Source: Ipomoea triloba (Eukaryota > Streptophyta > Magnoliopsida > Solanales > Convolvulaceae). From it: a stretch of 64,000 bases of DNA. Below are positions 45,885-57,889 of the stretch, in pieces. Under the pieces are notes generated by a model. That model ran no database searches. It had not been told where the DNA came from and worked only from the letters and a program-made list of their open reading frames with translations. The first letter of the stretch is position 1. Each line of letters begins with the position of its first letter. The position numbers were made by a program, and so were the translations under genes. The stretch lies in the NCBI RefSeq assembly GCF_003576645.1, contig NC_044925.1:8443657-8507656 (forward strand), in the 5' to 3' direction.

Positions 45885-45921
<37 letters not shown>
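45603..45921. repeat. large (AT)n/(ATGT)n microsatellite
   Basis: About 320 bp of AT with interspersed 'atgtatac' variants. Long 'IYIYIYI' ORFs on both strands come only from this composition. Confidence 0.97.
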
Positions 45922-45922
<1 letters not shown>

Positions 45923-46029
45923 GGGTCGAAATCAGGTGCGTAGGAAGTCTCAGGAGCGAAAATGCAGTGAGATCTGAGTCGTTGATCAAATCTAGATCAA
46001 CGGCTCAAATCTATGAAATTAAAAAAAAA

Positions 46030-46340
46030 ACGTGCGCCTTAAGTGTTAGAACAACGTACCTCAAGTGTTAAAATGACACACCTTCAGTTTATAAAAATGG
46101 ACCATCTTAAGTATTACAAATACACACATTGTGGTCTAGTGGCACTCGGTTTACACTCCTATATGGAAGGGAGTGGGTTCGAGCCTTCGCGGAGGCGACT
46201 GATGTCATATATATATAAAATTAACTTGGCCAAATTAGACCTAGTCGACCGAGTTAAGCCGCTCGGCGACCGTCGAGGGATGCACCTTAAGTTTTAACAA
46301 AAAATGCACATTAAGTTCTCAACTAAGTAACTGATGCACC
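46030..46340. repeat. 'caccttaagt' tandem repeats interrupted by a SINE
   Basis: 'caccttaagtgtta' or close variants occur four times at 46030-46110 and again at about 46280-46345, on either side of the tRNA-like segment. Confidence 0.6.
46129..46280 (+). mobile_element. tRNA-derived SINE-like element
   Basis: Box A-like TGGTCTAGTGGC (46132-46143) and box B GGTTCGAGCC (46176-46185) are spaced as in a tRNA gene, forming an internal pol III promoter. No cloverleaf with a proper acceptor stem is seen, so a SINE rather than a tRNA gene. No obvious poly(A) end. Confidence 0.65.
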
Positions 46341-46799
46341 TTAAGCACAAAAACCCTGCATCCATGCACAAGCTTATGGGGAACGGGAGTTAGAGTGGAA
46401 GATGCCACTACTCACGGTTCAGACAGCTGACCTAGAGATTTAAGGTTGCTACCTCCCAAAGTAAGGATTGCATAGCTAACCTAGAGATTTAAGGTTGCTA
46501 CATACCCAAAGTCAAGTATCGAACCCTTGACATTTGGTTACGGATTTATAAGTCTTTTTCACTCAACCACATTCCCCAGGTTGTGCTGTGGAGATCACTA
46601 TACATTCTTAAGATGATCAATTTCTTGTTGTTTTACAAGAAAACATTGCCACCAGAAACAAATCGAATTAATGAAGTATTGGATGCTACAAATTAAAAAA
46701 GCAAGGCCTTCACTACTAAAAATAAGGCTTTTAATGTCAATTTTTTGAGACTTTTAACGTCGGTTTTTCTTCGACGTTGTTCTTCTAGACATAATATAT

Positions 46800-47226
46800 T
46801 AAATAAACTACGTCGGGTATTGAACCGCCGTCGTATATAGGCTACGACGTTGGTTCTTAGCAAGAACTGACGTCATATATTTTAAAAATAAAAAAATAAT
46901 TACCCTACGACGTTGGTTCTTAGCCAAGAACCGATGTCGTATATTTTCTTTAAAAAAAATAGTTGCCCTACGATGTCGGTTCTTAGCCAAGAATCGACGT
47001 CGTATATTTTCTTTTAAAAAAAATAACTACCCTACGACGTCGGTTCCTAGCCAAGAACCGACATCGTATATTTTCAAAAAAAAAATAATAATTACCATAC
47101 GACGTCGGTTCTTAGCCAAGAACCGACGTTGTACATTTTCAAAAAAATAATAATTACCCTACGACGTCGGTTCTTAGCTAAGAACCGACGTCGTATATTT
47201 TTTTTTTAAAAAAAAACCCCTACGAT
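46800..47226. repeat. CACTA subterminal palindromic repeats
   Basis: About seven units, spaced about 60 bp, of 'acgacgtcggttcttagcc' + 'aagaaccgacgtcgta', each a hairpin. Such arrays bind the TNPA-like protein in En/Spm elements. Inverted relatives lie at 55535-55760. Confidence 0.85.
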
Positions 47227-49370
47227 GTCCTAACACTCCCCCTCAAGCTCTGGAAGGAGCAGCGATCTGAAGTTTGTCACACAGAAAGGCAAAACGAGGC
47301 GCAGCCAAATGCTTAGTAAAGATGCTCGCTGGTTGATCTTTAGTTGAAATAAAGTTGACCTGAAGCTCCCTTACAGCTACCTTGTCACGAACAAAATGAT
47401 AGTCTATCTCAATGTGCTTCGTACGAGCATGAAACACAGGATTGACACACATGTAGGTGGCTCAAAGATTATCACACCGCAACTTTGGAGGAGAAACTAC
47501 AGGCACACCTAACTCATGGAGTAACGACACAACCTAGGTAACCTCAGCACACACATCCGCAATATCTTTATACTCAGCTTCAGTAGATGACCTAGGCACA
47601 GTACTCTATTTCTTACACACCCACGAGATAAGATTAGAACCCAAGAATACAACAAAACCACTTGTGGACTTCCTATCCACAGGACAACCAGCCTAGGCTG
47701 AATCACAATAGGCATGAATGACAGAGTGAGAAGACTTACGCAGTTGTAAACCATAGTGCGTAGTTCCCTTCACATATCACAGAACCCTCTTCAGCCGAGC
47801 CTAATATGCCATAGTCGGTGTATGCATCACCTCAAAAGAAATATCAGAACGAGTCACAGTGAGATACTACAAGGCACCAGCCAAACTTTTGTATCTAGTG
47901 GGATCCACATACGGTTCAGAGGAGTCACTCGAAGAGCGAGAAACAGGAACTGGAGTTGCCAACGGCTTACAATCAAACATGCCTGCCCTCTTCAAAATAT
48001 CAAGCATGTACCGCTTCTGAGAAAGCAACATACCACCACCAACAGCCAAAGTCTCAATACCAAGAAAGAACCCTGGTGCACCTAGATCACGAATCTTAAA
48101 AGCCATAGACAATTTAGATATGAGCAAAGAGACCAAGGAAGAATCACTCCCCAAAACCAAAATGTCATCCACATAAACTAACAAATAAACTCTCAACCCC
48201 CCTTAGTAAAAGTAAAAGAGAGACATCCGTCTTGGATGATTGAAACCCAACAGATAACAAGAAAGAACGAAGGCGGGTAAGCCAAACATGCGGCACCTGC
48301 TTAAGTCCATATAAAGACCGCTGCAATAGACAAACATGATCATGATAGTCCGAGTTGACATACCCCAGGTGTTGACTCATGTATACAATCTCAGCTAACG
48401 TACCATTCAAAAAAGCATTGTGCACATCAAGCTGCCGCACAACCCAACTAGAGCTTAAAGCAAGTGATAATAAGAAACGTATCGTAGTGGGCTTAACCAC
48501 ATGACTGAACGTATCAAAAAAGTCCTGCCCAGCCACCTAGTTAAACCCCTTAGCCACCAGCCTAGCCTTGTGTTGCTCCACAGAGCCATCAGCCTTCCAC
48601 TTGGTGTGAAAAACCCACTTGCACCCTACAACATTCATACTCTCACGAAACGGCACAGGACGCCAAGTCTGATTCTGCAACAAGGCATTGAACTCTGCAT
48701 CCATAGCCTCCCTCCATTCAGGAAAACGAACTGCCTGCGTATAGCAAGTAGACTCCGCAGGACACACCACAACTAACAATGCCACCAACTCGGCCCCCTC
48801 GGCCCTAGCCTTGCTTCGCGTCAAAGGATCACGCTCTCGGGCCACAGAGCGAGAGACCACCATAGGCCAAGACACTCGAGTAGCCACCACAGGCCTGTCA
48901 ACAGGAGAAGGGAGCACCACCGAACCAACACTAAGAGGTTGTACACACACAACGCCCCAATGCTGAGAATGTGAACCAGCAACGAACCGCAAAACAGGTT
49001 TAGCAGCAAAAGGAACATGTTCATCAAAATGAACATGCCTGCAAATAAAGACCTTGTTAGTGTTTAGATCCATACATCGATACCCTCGGAAAGACTCATG
49101 ATACCCAAGAAAGACACAAGGAGCATACCTGAAACTCATTTTATTACGATTGTAAGGACGAAGATGAGGATAACACAAACAACCAAAGATATGCAAAAAG
49201 GAATAGGACGGAAGAGAGCAATGGAGCAAGAAATGAGGACTATTATTACGCAAAACAAGCGTAGGCATTCTATTATAAGATACACCACAAACTCAAAACC
49301 ATAGTCCTAAAAAACAAGGCAAAACAGATCCATGAGCAAGTAAGATAAGACCAGTCTTAACAATGTGCCT

Positions 49371-50192
49371 AGGGGTGAGCAAAGAGTGAAGAACGCCCAA
49401 AAAACCGATGACCGATAATCGAACCGACCAAAAATTTCGGTTTTCAGTCGGTTATCGGTTATAGTGTTTAAAAAATTTTGGTCATTTCGGTTTTTCGGTC
49501 GGTTATTGATTTTGGACTAAAAATAAAGAAACCGACCGAAAAACCGAGGGTAACCCAAACATTTTAATCTATATGCCTAACCCATAATCGTTCAAAAATA
49601 ATATAATTCATTTGTTAGTTTAATACTGAGCCAGTGCGAACCTGCGAAGTGCGACCCATGTAGCTACTCATTAGTTTTCTTATTACTTGTTAATTGCTTA
49701 CTGCTTAATGCTGTATTGTAGAATGTAGTGTAGACGAGGTGTAGTACTATAGGATGTAGTGTAGTACTGTAAATCATCTTTTTAAAGCAACAAAAAAAAA
49801 AAACACAAATGTATTCTTTATTACTCTCAATAGATAAACATAAATATAAGAAAACTTCTTTTCTGATTCTTTTTTTGTTGTTTGAACAATTAATAACACT
49901 CTTAAACAGGATACAATTGAACACCAATTTTATTTGGACAATAAAGTCTGAACATGACATTAAACATCTGCAGAGTAAAATCATTTGCTTCACTAATTCA
50001 CAAATTCTTCCACTAATTCATTCACTAATTTACAGTAGTATAAATCATTTGCTTCACTAATTCACAAATTTCTTAATTTCGTGATGTTTATTCTAATTTT
50101 TTAAAGAAATTACAGCCCATTAGGTAATTAAATTCGGTTAAAAATAACAGATCCTAACCGATCAAATTTTTTTATTTTCGGTCGGTTCGGTT
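49371..50192. mobile_element. insertion with 8-bp TSD (hAT-like) inside the copia integrase
   Basis: It begins AGGGGTGAGCAAAGAG and ends in 'ggtcggttcggtt', with 'accgaccgaaaa' words inside. The TSD ATGTGCCT is perfect (49363-49370, 50193-50200). Eight-base TSDs point to hAT. No long TIR is visible, and no coding region. Confidence 0.75.
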
Positions 50193-51487
50193 ATGTGCCT
50201 GTGCTTACGCTCAACACGACCATTTTGCTCATGACTGTAAGCACAAGATTGCCTATGATGAATGTCAAGGTGAAGCAACTCAGAATGTAACTTCTTTTAT
50301 TTAGCACCCATATGCGGCAAACAAAAGAACGTTCAACTAAAGCATGAAACTTAGCAAAAATCGCATATAAATAAGATTTTAGACGCATGGGATAGAACCA
50401 AGTGTAACGAGTATAATCATCAACAAAAACCACAAAATAGCGATAGCCATTAACTGATAGAACAAGCGCAGGGCCCCAAATGTTTGTATAAACCAAGTGT
50501 AAAACATGAGAACTAGAAGACTCAACACAAGAAAGGGGGAAACACGCAGATTTCCCCATTTGACACGCATTACACAAGGAATCTAAACGACCATACGAAC
50601 TAACTAAACATGACTTCAAAATACGACCTTGAACGCGATGGTGCGGATGTCCCAGGTGCCCATGCCATATAGAAGACGGCACACGAGCCAAAAGGCTAAA
50701 TCAAAAATTCTTTGCTTCACTAATTCACAAATTCTTCCACTAATTCATTCACTAATTTACAGTAGTATAAATCATTTGCTTCACTAATTCACAAATTCTT
50801 CCACTAATTCATTCACTAATTTACAGTAGTATAAATCATTTGCTTCACTAATTCACAAATTTCTTAATTTTGTGATGTTTATTCTAATTTTTTAAAGAAA
50901 TTACAGCCCATTAGGTAATTAAGTTCGGTTAAAAATAACCGATCCTAACCGATTGAAATTTTTTATTTTCGGTCGGTTCGGTTATGTGCTTGTGCTTACG
51001 CTCAACGCGACCATTTTGCTTGTGACTGTAAGCACAAAATTGCCTATGATGAATGTCAAGGTGAAGCAACTCAGAATGTAACTTCTTATATTTAGCACCC
51101 ATATCAGATTGAATAGATTTAATGCGGCAAACAAAAGAACGTTCAACTAAAGCATGAAACTTAGCAAAAATCGCATATAAATAAGATTTTAGACGCATGG
51201 GATAGAACCAAGTGTAACGAGTATAATCATCAACAAAAACCACAAAATAGCGATAGCCATTAATTGATAGAACAAGCGCAGGGCCCCAAATGTTTGTATA
51301 AACCAAGTTTAAAACATGAGAACTAGAAGACTCAACACAAGAAAGGGGGAAACGCGCAGATTTCCCCAGTTGACACGCATTACACAAGGAATCTAAACGA
51401 CCAAACGAACTAATTAAACATGACTTCAAAATACGACCTTGAACGCGATGGTGCGGATGTCCCAGGTGCCCATGCCATATAGAAGAC
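49981..51487. repeat. tandem duplication of about 0.75 kb (insertion end + integrase segment)
   Basis: 49981-50697 and 50706-51487 are copies. Each runs from 'tttgcttcactaattcacaa' through 'cggtcggttcggttatgtgc' to the integrase segment ending 'cacacgagccaaaagg'. The first lacks 18 bp after 'tagcacccatat'; the second carries one extra about 65-bp repeat. Confidence 0.9.
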
Positions 51488-52900
51488 GACACACGAGCCA
51501 AAAGGAAAGCAGACGAAGAAAGAGACGCAGGAGACACCGATAGAGAGTATAAGCCACCCGAACGCTTACCCTACAGAAGAACCGCTTTACAACAAAATAC
51601 AAAGGGTAAAATTTAAAAAACACATTATTCTCAGACACAAATTTCTGAACAGACAGTAAAGAAGCAGATAGCCTAGGAACATGAAGAACACGAGACATAC
51701 TAAACGACCTAGAGGGGGTAGAAAACGATGTATAGCTAACACTAGAGATAGGCAAGGCCTTACCATTATCAGAATAGCGACGATAACACGTCACAACTGC
51801 TGACCACACCCACAATTACGAAACTATTGCTGACTACGCCCAGGATTACGAAACTGCTACTGCCCAACCAAATTAAATCCATTGCCACTAGAATAAGAAC
51901 CAAACTGCTGTGAATTAAATTGATGCGAATGAAAACCAGAGCCACTACTACGACCACCACCACGTCACTATTGACTGCCACGTCACCCAGCTCTCCCAGA
52001 ATTTGCACCACCTCTGTGAGAAACAAGCACCACCAAAGCAACACCACCATTCGCCGGTGAAAGCTCATCAGCGTGCGCGAACTCCTGCGCACCTAACAGA
52101 TCAACAAGCTCCTCCAAAGTCATCGGCGTAGCTCGAGTGGAAAATAGGCAGTGAACGACCAAATTCAAGTTGGAGGTTGTGAAAAACATAGATGTTCTTC
52201 TTGTCGATGGAGAGGGGACATCTGGCGAGCACGAGATCTTCAAGAAGTACTATCACCCTGCCTAAGTAATCTACCACTAAAGCATCTCCCTACTGTAACG
52301 TTTGGAGCTACCCAAGCAGATGAACAGCCCTAGCACGCGAAGAAGATGCCAAAGCCAATTCGATCGAACGCCATGCATCCAATGGAAGTCTGTCGACCAA
52401 GCACCAACGGCATCACATCTTCTGACAAAGAAGAGACTAACATAGACAAGATTGCCTGGTCCTGTTGCACCCACGTAGCATACGCAGGATTTGGAACCAC
52501 ATTGACAACGAAGGAGGTTTCTCCAGTGGACAGCGTCAACACAGCCGATGGACAATGAATGGAACCATCTATGTAACCCATAAGATTCCGACCACGCAAA
52601 AAAGGAACAAGATGTGCTTGCCAGAACAAAAAATTACGATTAGTCAATTTGATGCTCACAAAGTGATAAGCCGAGGACAGCGAGTTAGGTAAAGAAGGGA
52701 CGGCCGCATCAGAAATGGTCCGCTAGGAGGAAATGCCGTCAGAGCCGTCATTGGCGACCATGAGTGAAAACCTAGCGATGATACTAGATTAGGATTGAAT
52801 TATCTATATATCTCAAATGTACCAGATTACATGTAGTAAATATATACAATGCCTAGAGTTACACTAAGAATAGAAGTATACTTCAATAGGAGTCCTAACA

Positions 52901-53156
52901 CAAATAACTAAAACTAAACATCAAACTAATAAACATCAATTCGTCAAACTAATAAACTTCAAGGTAATAACTATCAAACAAAACATCAATTCATCAAACT
53001 AATAACACAATTAATCAAACTAAACATCAAACTAATAAACAATATCAATTCATCAAACTAATAAACTTCAAGCTAATAACCATCAAACTAATAAATATCA
53101 ATTCATCAAACTAATAACAGAATTCATCAAACTAATAACACATTTCAACTAACATT
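52901..53156. repeat. tandem repeat rich in 'catcaaactaataa'
   Basis: About eight degenerate units of 'aaacatcaattcatcaaact' + 'aataa...' between the nested copia LTR and the CACTA transposase pseudogene. Confidence 0.85.
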
Positions 53157-54270
53157 GAGTCCATCTTTAGTCTTACCTTTTATGTCTAAAAGAGTTCCAA
53201 CAAGACTATCACATACATTTTTCTCCACATGCATCACATCAATACTATGTCTCACATCTAGTGTCTTCCAATATGGAAGATCAAAGAATATAGATTTCTT
53301 TTTCCACGAACTCTTCTCATTTGTAGGTATCTCAATATTTGATTTTGACCTCTTACCTCTTTGAGATTTAAGATTTGGAGCCTTACCAAAAGTAACATTC
53401 ATGCATTCGACTCGTTCATAAACTTGATCCCAGTCAATGGTTGTGGAGCATTTGTATAGTCTTGAACCCCATTGAATGCCTTTTCTACTCTTTGATAAGG
53501 ATGAAATTTATCAAGAAATTTGCGATGCCCCATGTAGATTGTCTTTCTACCATGAACAAGTTGATGATAACATGTATTATCCTCACATATGGGGCATGCC
53601 TTATGACCTTTGACACTATATCCAGACAGATTGCCATAGGTTGGAGAGTCATTGATTGTTCAAAAAGCATTGCATGCAACTTAAAATTCCCTTTTCGGTA
53701 TGCGTCAAACACTAACACACCTTCATCCCATAATTTCTTTAAACCCTTCATATCATTCCCTGGTTATTTTGGCCTAGAAATCATCAAGCATAATAATATA
53801 TATTTGCGTTTCATACACAACCAAGGAGGTAGATTATAAATTACCTACATAACTGGCCACGAGTTATGCTTGCTACTTAGATTCCAGTGAGGGTTCATAC
53901 CATCAGTACAAAGTCCAAGTCTAAGATTTCTCGACTCGTGACCAAATTTAGGGAATGTATTATCAAATGTTATCCATTGAGGAGAATCAGTAGGGTATTG
54001 AAGCTTGCCATCAGAAATTCGAGGATCTGCATGCCATGTTAAGTTCTTCGCATTGCTTGGATTTGTCAACATACGCTTAAATCTTGGGAGAATCGGGAGA
54101 TACCACAGAACTTTAGCAGGTGGAATTTTCAAACTTGCTTTGCCAGCAACCATGGTTGCAGTAGGCGCTAGGGACTAGTCGGGCGGTAGACTAGCGCCTA
54201 GCGCCTAAGCGGTACCTAGGCGGCGGGCGGCCTATAAATTTTTTTTTTTCATGTGTGTGGGTGTATGTCA

Positions 54271-54312
<42 letters not shown>

Positions 54313-55160
54313 CTTCTCTTACTTATATAAATAAATAAATTTAAATATATATAAATATAATAATAAAATTAACAATGCCGACTCACTCGAGTTAACTCGG
54401 CTAAGTCTGTCGAGTTGAGCGAGTGAACTCAGCCAAATTCGGTTTAGTAGGCCGCCAGCTCGGCCCAGTTGGCTGAGTTAGGCGCTAGGCGGTTGGCCAG
54501 CTCGGCCCAGTCGGTCTAGGAGCGCCCGCCTAGGCGGGGATTTTTGCAACAGTGCCAGCAACATTCTCCCTTGTTTTGTAACGTGATGCTCCACATATTG
54601 GACATGTATGCAAGTCTTTGTAATCATTCCTAACCAAAATGCAATCGTTAGGGCAAACATGTATCTTTTTATATCGCATACCCATTGGACACAAAATTTT
54701 CTTAGCATCATATGTACTCTTTGGAAGTTCATTTCCATCTAGAAGCATATCCTTTAATATTTCAAGTAATGCAGTAAAGCTCTTGTCACTTCACTCATTC
54801 CCAACTTTCAAGTTGAATAATTTTAATATAGCAGACAATTTGGTATATTTACTACAACCCGACCACAAAGGTAGTTTTGAATCATTCAATAATTCATCCA
54901 ACTCATTTGACCGATCAGTGAACTCTTCTCCAACATCGGGCAACATTTCATCCAATGGATCTTTAGACTCATCATCTTCATTTGCTTCATTGTCAACATA
55001 CATGGTAGATGTTGTAGCCACATCCCTTTCACCGTGTCATATCCATTTTGTATAATATGGGTTAATCCCATTACAGATTAGATCATCAAATATGTCGCCC
55101 TCACATAACCTTTTCTGATTACAACACTTCTTACAAGGACACAGGAACCTCCCATTACTA
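53145..55160 (-). pseudogene. CACTA TNP2-type transposase pseudogene
   Basis: The transposase-associated domain at 55020-55160 ('FLCPCKKCCNQKRLCEGDIF', with a stop) is followed by 'LPLWSGCSKYTKLSAILKLF'. The zinc-ribbon region is 'CPICGASRYKTRENVAG'. After the MITE at 54151 comes 'KIPPAKVLWYLPILPRFKRM', then 'LRLGLCTDGMNPHWNLSSKH'. 53485-53751 keeps 'LKKLWDEGVLVFDAYRKGNF', and 53145-53402 'DVRHSIDVMHVEKNVCDSLV'. Order and motifs fit TNP2. Stops, frameshifts, the MITE and a missing C-terminal half make it dead. Confidence 0.88.
54151..54552. mobile_element. 'cgcctagg' MITE, copy 2, inserted in the TNP2 pseudogene
   Basis: It interrupts the transposase reading frame with TSD TGCCAGCAAC (54141-54150 and 54553-54562; at least nine bases). 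The ends are GC-rich 'gttgcagtaggcgctaggg' and, inverted, 'gttgcaaaaatccccgcc' + 'taggcgggcgc'. It contains an AT microsatellite at 54273-54311. Confidence 0.85.
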
Positions 55161-55534
55161 TTTGGAATATAACCCTAAAATTTGAAATATAATAATAAAA
55201 TTCGAAATTTATAAATAAATAATTAAAAAATAATTTTTTTATTACGTAGTTTAATACAATGCCATAGGCGTTGCGACAACGGGGACGGCGAGTGTGGTGT
55301 GTCGATGACACGGTTGAGGAGGAACCTGGGCGACGGTGGAGAAGCTGGGTGACGATTGGGCGGTGGCATTGGCGTGTGACGCCAGCTGCAAGGCGGCGAG
55401 ATGACAGCGATCGTAGCGAGACCAGTGCAGTGGTGAGACGACGACGATCGTGGTGAGCCGGTGCTGTGGCGTCGTGGTTTTGTGGTTCCAAACAAATAGC
55501 AAAGGTTTTAATCTGATACGGCCTGTTATCACAT

Positions 55535-55889
55535 AACTTACGGCGTCGGTTAGCTCTAACAACTGACGCCATAACTAATTAAAAAAATACCTATACGACG
55601 TCGGTTTATCCAGAACGAACGTCGTATAGATATATTAATAATTTTTTTATAATTAAAAAACAACATACGACGTCGAGAACCGATGTTGTTTAATTTTTAC
55701 AAAAAAAAATGATGTACAACGTCGGTTAGTTGATCTAATTTTAAAAAATATTTTAAATGTGATACGACTTCGGTTATATGGGATAATTGACATCTTATCA
55801 CTTTTTTAAAAATAATTTTAAATTCAAATAATTTTTTGACGTTGATTTTGTAAAAAATCGATGTTATTTCGGCAACGTTAAAGGTGTTG
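55535..55889. repeat. right subterminal repeats of the CACTA element
   Basis: Units such as 'tacggcgtcggttagctcta' and 'tatacgacgtcggttt' face those of the left end. They stop near 55889. Confidence 0.75.
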
Positions 55890-56061
55890 ACTAGAGATTT
55901 AAGGTTGCTACCTAATGGTGAGTGACCACACGGTTGACAACTCTGTTACAGTGCTTCCTGACTTTGTAGTGCATTTATGAAGCACAAAGAGTAAATGTGG
56001 TTCGTACCTGAGACCACTTATTTGAGAAGCCACAACTATGCTGCTCGACCGCAAGGCTTTT

Positions 56062-56180
<119 letters not shown>

Positions 56181-56182
56181 TA

Positions 56183-56409
56183 CTTCTCCATCCCCTTTTA
56201 TGTGTTTGGTTCATTTTCATAATATTAAGTTTAGTATTAATATACAAAATTTATATACTCCTTATTTAAAAACTACATTAAAAGTACTATTAAACACAAA
56301 AATCTAAATTTAAAAATAAGTAAAAAATAATAAAGAAAATAAACAAAGATGGAAGAGTTGGTTTGACCAATGAATAGTAAGTTGGACAGATAAAATGAGA
56401 TAGAGGGAG
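56183..56409. mobile_element. Stowaway-like MITE (Tc1/mariner), complete
   Basis: Ends CTTCTCCATCCCCTTTTA and, inverted, CTCCCTCTATCTCATTTTA. The TSD is TA on both sides (56181-56182, 56410-56411). Related fragments occur at 24232 and 38110-38260. Confidence 0.85.
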
Positions 56410-56483
56410 TATAACTTAAAAAATTATCCTTTTAATCTTTTTGAGATATGTTGGTATATTTTGTATTGATTGTGAATTTTATT

Positions 56484-56975
56484 AAATTGTTCTATCATAT
56501 GGACCAGGGTTCACATTGCACTAAAGACCTTGGTTGATGTGTTTGTGTTTTGTGTTATGACTTTTTGTGTTTTGCATTATGAAATTCTATACCTTATGAG
56601 TATTAATTCTGTTCTTGAACAAATTAAATTAGTAATTGTGTTTTATATTATGAATTTTGTGTCTTGTCAAATTTTGTGCCATGAACACAAATTATGTACC
56701 TAAATAATATTTGAAAGCTAAGTTAATATATAACATGTGTATGTGTCTTGTATTATGATTTATTGTATCTTGTGTTATGAAATTCTGTACCTTAAGAGTA
56801 TGAATTTTGTACCTCACCTTTTCAATCTAGCTAAGTCCGTAATGCTATGCTATGTGTCTTGTGTTGTGATTTTTTGTGTTATAAAATTTTGTACCTTACG
56901 AGTATAAATTTTGTATCTCGTTTCAATCAATGGTCCATAATGTTATGTGAACATTGGTCCACGATATAAATTGCC
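56484..56975. mobile_element. TIR element, family A copy A5
   Basis: The inverted right end is GGCAATTTATATCGTGGACC, identical to A1. The left end is more diverged (...catatGGACC). The flanking 9-mers AATTTTATT (56475-56483) and AATTGTATT (56976-56984) match at 8 of 9. The interior repeats 'ttgtgttatga.tttttgtg' and 'gaaattctgtaccttatgag'. Confidence 0.7.
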
Positions 56976-56986
56976 AATTGTATTTA

Positions 56987-57449
56987 GAGTGTGTTTAGTT
57001 CATGTGTTTACACACTGGGAATGAGAATCAAAGTCATAGTTAGTTTTTGGTTGATAACTTTTTAAAACACAACTATGATATTTAATTACACCTTCAATTA
57101 AAAATCTCATTCCCTAATTAAAAATCAGTATCAATCCATCATATTGGTAATTAGATTATTAAGTTTGGATTAGTTCTTTTAGATTTTTATTTTGATTTTT
57201 TTTTTTTTGGTTTAGATTGGTGCTTTAGATGCGATGGATCAATTCCCTTTATTTTTTTATATTTGTATTTTAAAAACCTTTATTCTTATTATATAGTCAT
57301 ATATAACCAAACATCAATATTGGTAATCATTCCAATTCCACCCCTACTAACAAACATGCAAAATATTTTCACCAAAATCCATTACAATTATTACCAAATA
57401 TTTGATTCACATTCTTATTCCAATTACCTTGTGCGAACCAAACACACTC
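56987..57449. mobile_element. MITE, PIF/Harbinger-like, 463 bp
   Basis: Ends GAGTGTGTTTAGTTC and, inverted, GAGTGTGTTTGGTTCG. The TSD is TTA on both sides (56984-56986, 57450-57452), the usual PIF target. Confidence 0.82.
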
Positions 57450-57454
57450 TTAAT

Positions 57455-57880
57455 GTGTTACATCCGACAGACAAATCCGGAACTAGCTAAAACATACCAA
57501 CATAGTACAAATACAATTCACAATCCATATAAAATATACCAATATATCTCAAAAATATTAAAAGCGTAGCAGAATTACATAAGTTATGCAAAAATAAATA
57601 AGGTAAGATCTTCAGTTTCATTACCTCTTTGTTCTCTTTAAGGGCCTCATTAATTATGTTTCTGGTGGCTTGAAAATTCCCAAGATGGATAGCTCAAAGG
57701 AAACAAACAATGAGATACATATATATAAGAGATATATCAGAATGGAAGATGGAGGGTGATAAGCTCCCAAGATACCCATTATTTGAGTGTAAATTAGGGT
57801 GCTTTGTAACGTTTTTAGTATCCTTACATGATAAATTTGTGATCAAATGTGCTTTAAATTCACTAACCGCACACAAAGCT
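57455..57880. other. intergenic, no gene recognised
   Basis: AT-rich; short opposite ORFs at 57694-57898 have no known domain. Confidence 0.45.
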
Positions 57881-57889
57881 ACCTTTAGC

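Larger units (their letters stand above)
47243..52760 (-). pseudogene. copia gag-pol pseudogene with internal duplication
   Basis: Gag start near 52760, with 'LTNRNFLFWQAHLVPFLRGR' in 52330-52659. Integrase copies at 50929-51537 and 50191-50691 ('SSIWHGHLGHPHHRVQGR', 'FVDDYTRYTWFYP'). Integrase C-terminal and RT start 48537-49268 ('HIFGCLCYPHLRPYN', 'VGCKWVFHTKWKADGSVEQH'). RT 47867-48536 ('QLDVHNAFLNGTLAEIVYMS', 'LLVYVDDILVLGSD'). RNase H end 47243-47452 ('FHARTKHIEIDYHFVRDKVA'). Frame breaks, an 822-bp insertion and a tandem duplication make it non-functional. Confidence 0.88.
47227..52900 (-). mobile_element. second Ty1/copia element, nested in the CACTA element, 3' LTR truncated
   Basis: Read on the minus strand it starts with a short LTR (about 52784-52900, TGTTAGGACTCC...). 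Gag, protease, integrase, RT, RNase H and a PPT (47236-47249, AGCTTGAGGGGGAG) follow. After the PPT only nine LTR bases (TGTTAGGAC, 47227-47235) remain before the CACTA repeat, so the 3' LTR was lost. Many lesions. Confidence 0.82.
46711..55889 (-). mobile_element. CACTA (En/Spm) element, rearranged, with inserted copia element
   Basis: The left end is CACTACTAAAAATAAGG, the CACTA signature. Subterminal palindromic repeats occur at both sides (46800-47226 and 55535-55890), and a TNP2-type transposase pseudogene lies on the minus strand. A copia element is inserted at 47227-52900. The right CACTA terminus is not seen; the element breaks off near 55889 in sequence also found near 46430-46500 ('ctagagatttaaggttgcta'). 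The interior 55255-55500 is GC-rich and of unknown origin. Confidence 0.8.

Noticed and set aside
45501..46071. ORFs of up to 162 aa on both strands
   Set aside because: They consist of IYIYIYI from the AT microsatellite.
46132..46185. Functional tRNA gene
   Set aside because: Boxes A and B are present, but no acceptor stem or standard arms could be paired.
55078..55572. 164-aa minus-strand ORF (GC-rich)
   Set aside because: Overlapping open frames in all phases over a GC-rich patch; no domain, lies in CACTA non-coding DNA.
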